Of a stretch of DNA of 14,915 nt, positions 13,655 to 14,915 are shown piece by piece. How positions within the stretch are numbered: the stretch's first letter is position 1; the number at the start of each line of letters is the position of its first letter. Position numbers and translations under genes: made by a program. The notes under the pieces were generated by a model. That model did not search any database. It saw nothing but the letters and a program-made list of their open reading frames with translations, and was not told the DNA's origin. The stretch spans positions 1 through 14,915 of the forward strand of contig MHWG01000009.1 in the NCBI GenBank assembly GCA_001824005.1. Direction: 5' to 3'. The stretch comes from Candidatus Zambryskibacteria bacterium RIFCSPLOWO2_01_FULL_47_14. GTDB lineage: Bacteria > Patescibacteria > Paceibacteria > UBA9973 > Zambryskibacteraceae.

Positions 13655-14655
13655 TCCAGTTGGGATTTTGGAAAAATCTGCCTAAACCGTTTTTTTGCCT
13701 GGCGCCGATGGCCGACGTTACCGACTGCGCTTTCCGAAATTTGATCGCTAAATATAGCTCGCTCCGCCCGAATGGACGGGGTAAACCAGACGTCTTTTTC
13801 ACTGAATTTGTCTCTGCCGACGGCCTCGCTCACCCAAAAGCGAGGGAAAAATTATTGATTGATTTAAAATTCGGAAAAAATGAACATCCGATCGTGGCGC
13901 AGATATTTGGCGGCAAATCGGAGAATATCAGTAGGGCGGCGAAATTGTGTAAAAAATTAGGATTTGATGGCATCGATATAAATATGGGCTGTCCGGATAG
14001 ATCCGTCGAGAGGCAGTGCGCCGGCGCCGCGATGATGAGGGATCATAAACTTGCCGGAAAAATTATCAGAGCCGCGAAAGAGGGCGCTCCCGGTCTGCCA
14101 ATTTCAGTGAAAACTAGACTGGGTTACAACAAAATTGAAATTGAAACTTGGATACCGGCGCTGCTTGAAGAGAATATCGCCGCGCTCTCGATTCACCTAC
14201 GCACTCGCAAAGAAATGTCCAACGTGCCGGCGCATTGGGAAGTGCTCAAAAGAATTATTGAAATCCGAAATCAAATGGGCAAGAGTACACTAATTATCGG
14301 AAATGGCGATGTCGCGGATATTGACGACGCAAGAAGGAAATATAAAGAAACAGGCTGTGATGGAATAATGCTGGGAAAAGCGGTATTTGGGAATCCGTGG
14401 CTGTTCTCCTCACCCCCAGCCCCTCCCCAAGTTAACTTGGAGAGGGTTAGGGAGAGGTTGAAAGTTATGGTAGAACACACGAAGCTTTTTGAGAAATTGC
14501 TCGGCAAACACAAAAATTTCGCCATCATGAAAAAGCATTTTAAAGCGTACGCGAGCGGTTTTGAAGGAGCGAAAGAATTGCGCGTGAAATTAATGGAGGC
14601 AGAAAACGCAAAGCAGGTCGGAAAAATTACTAATGATTTTTTGGCTCATATTTGA
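13651..14655 (+). CDS. dusB: tRNA-dihydrouridine synthase
   Basis: This flavoenzyme reduces specific uridines in the tRNA D-loop, using FMN and NAD(P)H. The TIM barrel holds the FMN-binding LAPMADVTDCAFR (18-29), INMGCP with catalytic C114, VKTRLG with K154, IHLRTR (H182) and GNGDV (217-221). A helical tRNA-binding domain follows (about 268-334). Two places look enlarged by hairpin-forming DNA: S36-G44 after the first strand, and S253-R268 in the linker between barrel and helical domain, which is encoded by copy 2 of the palindromic repeat. Both keep the frame, and the core motifs are intact, so the enzyme is probably functional. The specificity class (A, B or C) is uncertain; DusB is the closest fit. 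The start overlaps the ftsQ stop (ATGA). Confidence 0.9.
   Translation: MIQLGFWKNLPKPFFCLAPMADVTDCAFRNLIAKYSSLRPNGRGKPDVFFTEFVSADGLAHPKAREKLLIDLKFGKNEHPIVAQIFGGKSENISRAAKLCKKLGFDGIDINMGCPDRSVERQCAGAAMMRDHKLAGKIIRAAKEGAPGLPISVKTRLGYNKIEIETWIPALLEENIAALSIHLRTRKEMSNVPAHWEVLKRIIEIRNQMGKSTLIIGNGDVADIDDARRKYKETGCDGIMLGKAVFGNPWLFSSPPAPPQVNLERVRERLKVMVEHTKLFEKLLGKHKNFAIMKKHFKAYASGFEGAKELRVKLMEAENAKQVGKITNDFLAHI
13761..13782 (+). repeat. Possible in-frame hairpin insertion near the dusB start
   Basis: CCGCCC (13764-13769) and GGACGG (13774-13779) form a six-step stem with one C-A mismatch around a GAAT tetraloop. Three more flanking pairs, two of them wobbles, extend it to nine. It encodes residues SLRPNGRG, which look surplus between IAKY and KPDVFFTEF compared with other Dus enzymes. 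No second copy was seen. Confidence 0.35.
14408..14458 (+). repeat. Palindromic repeat element, copy 2 (inside dusB)
   Basis: The 26-base core at 14421-14446 matches copy 1 (149-174) at 25 of 26 positions and has the same central AAGTTAACTT. The left arm CCTCACCCC and the right arm ending GAGAGGT match the outer arms of copy 1 in the same orientation. The left arm is two bases longer than in copy 1. It is read in frame as SSPPAPPQVNLERVRER, at the barrel/helical-domain linker of DusB, directly after the conserved GNPWLF. Confidence 0.9.
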
Positions 14656-14661
14656 TAGAAT
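14653..14661 (+). promoter_or_regulatory. Putative extended -10 promoter for dnaX (leaderless)
   Basis: TG-A-TAGAAT (14653-14661) overlaps the dusB stop codon and ends six bases before the dnaX ATG at 14668. No good -35 was seen, which is tolerated by extended -10 promoters. No Shine-Dalgarno sequence is present. Confidence 0.5.
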
Positions 14662-14667
14662 ACGAAA

Positions 14668-14915
14668 ATGCACGAACTCGCGCTATACAGAAAATACAGA
14701 CCAAAAAACTGGAGCCAAGTTCTGGGACAGGACCATATTGTCAAAGTATTGGAGAACTCGGTTGAAACAAAAAAAGTCTCCCATGCCTATCTTTTTGTCG
14801 GTTCGCGTGGAACCGGGAAAACTTCGGTTGCCAGAATTTTTGCCGAACAGATCGGCGTAAGCCAGAATGATCTTTACGAAATCGATGCCGCCTCAAACCG
14901 AGGAATTGAGGACAT
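14668..14915 (+). CDS. dnaX: DNA polymerase III subunit gamma/tau, N-terminal part
   Basis: The gene runs off the right edge; 82 codons are visible. DnaX is the AAA+ subunit of the clamp loader that opens the beta sliding clamp. The start MHELALYRKYRPKNWSQVLGQ is a close match to the family N-terminus. The Walker A motif is GSRGTGKT (45-52), followed by ARIFAE (55-60) and EIDAASNRGIEDI (from 71). In most bacteria a zinc-binding module with four cysteines (CGxCxxC type) sits between these last two segments. Here only about ten residues (QIGVSQNDLY) join them and no cysteine is present. The start is 12 bases after the dusB stop and has its own -10. Confidence 0.95.
   Translation, partial: MHELALYRKYRPKNWSQVLGQDHIVKVLENSVETKKVSHAYLFVGSRGTGKTSVARIFAEQIGVSQNDLYEIDAASNRGIED

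Noticed and set aside
13981..14020. Loss of the catalytic cysteine in DusB
   Set aside because: I first compared a position downstream of the conserved motif; the catalytic cysteine is the one in the GCP motif, and it is present as C114.

Overview
The window looks like part of a small, tightly packed bacterial chromosome, most likely a Candidate Phyla Radiation (Patescibacteria/Parcubacteria-like) genome. This is an inference. It rests on moderate G+C, genes that abut or overlap by a few bases, almost no Shine-Dalgarno sequences, a shortened RelA/SpoT protein, and a DnaX without its usual zinc module. It is also supported by an unlinked set of single housekeeping genes rather than canonical operons. 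No phage, transposase, CRISPR or rRNA gene is visible.

Layout. Bases 1-3593 read rightwards: the 3' end of an RseP-type membrane protease, an M24 metallopeptidase, ddl, murI, rpmG (L33), tRNA-Trp and a DedA membrane protein. Bases 3568-5898 read leftwards: tRNA-Leu, a MurA homologue and miaA. parB (rightward) then meets rel (leftward) at overlapping stop codons. dprA, topA and rel form a leftward series in which each gene has its own promoter. From 11547 the strand turns again: serS, ftsQ and dusB overlap by four bases at each junction, and dnaX begins at 14668 and runs off the window.

Functions. Ddl, MurI and the MurA homologue supply peptidoglycan precursors, and FtsQ links wall synthesis to division. 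MiaA, DusB, SerS, L33 and the two tRNAs serve translation. ParB, TopA, DprA and DnaX handle DNA. Rel makes and breaks (p)ppGpp.

Two patterns cut across these genes. First, seven genes (ddl, rpmG, parB, rel, dprA, serS, dnaX) have a -10 hexamer exactly six bases before their ATG, with a plausible -35 or extended -10 in most. topA is similar with eight bases. These transcripts should start at the A of the start codon, so they would be leaderless. Two more genes (dedA, murA) start 9-11 bases after a tRNA. Second, palindromic repeat elements lie in or beside coding regions. A 26-base palindrome occurs upstream of the M24 gene and again, in frame, inside dusB, and a different 26-base imperfect palindrome is inserted in frame in the M24 gene. 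They resemble in principle the Rickettsia palindromic elements that are retained inside proteins.
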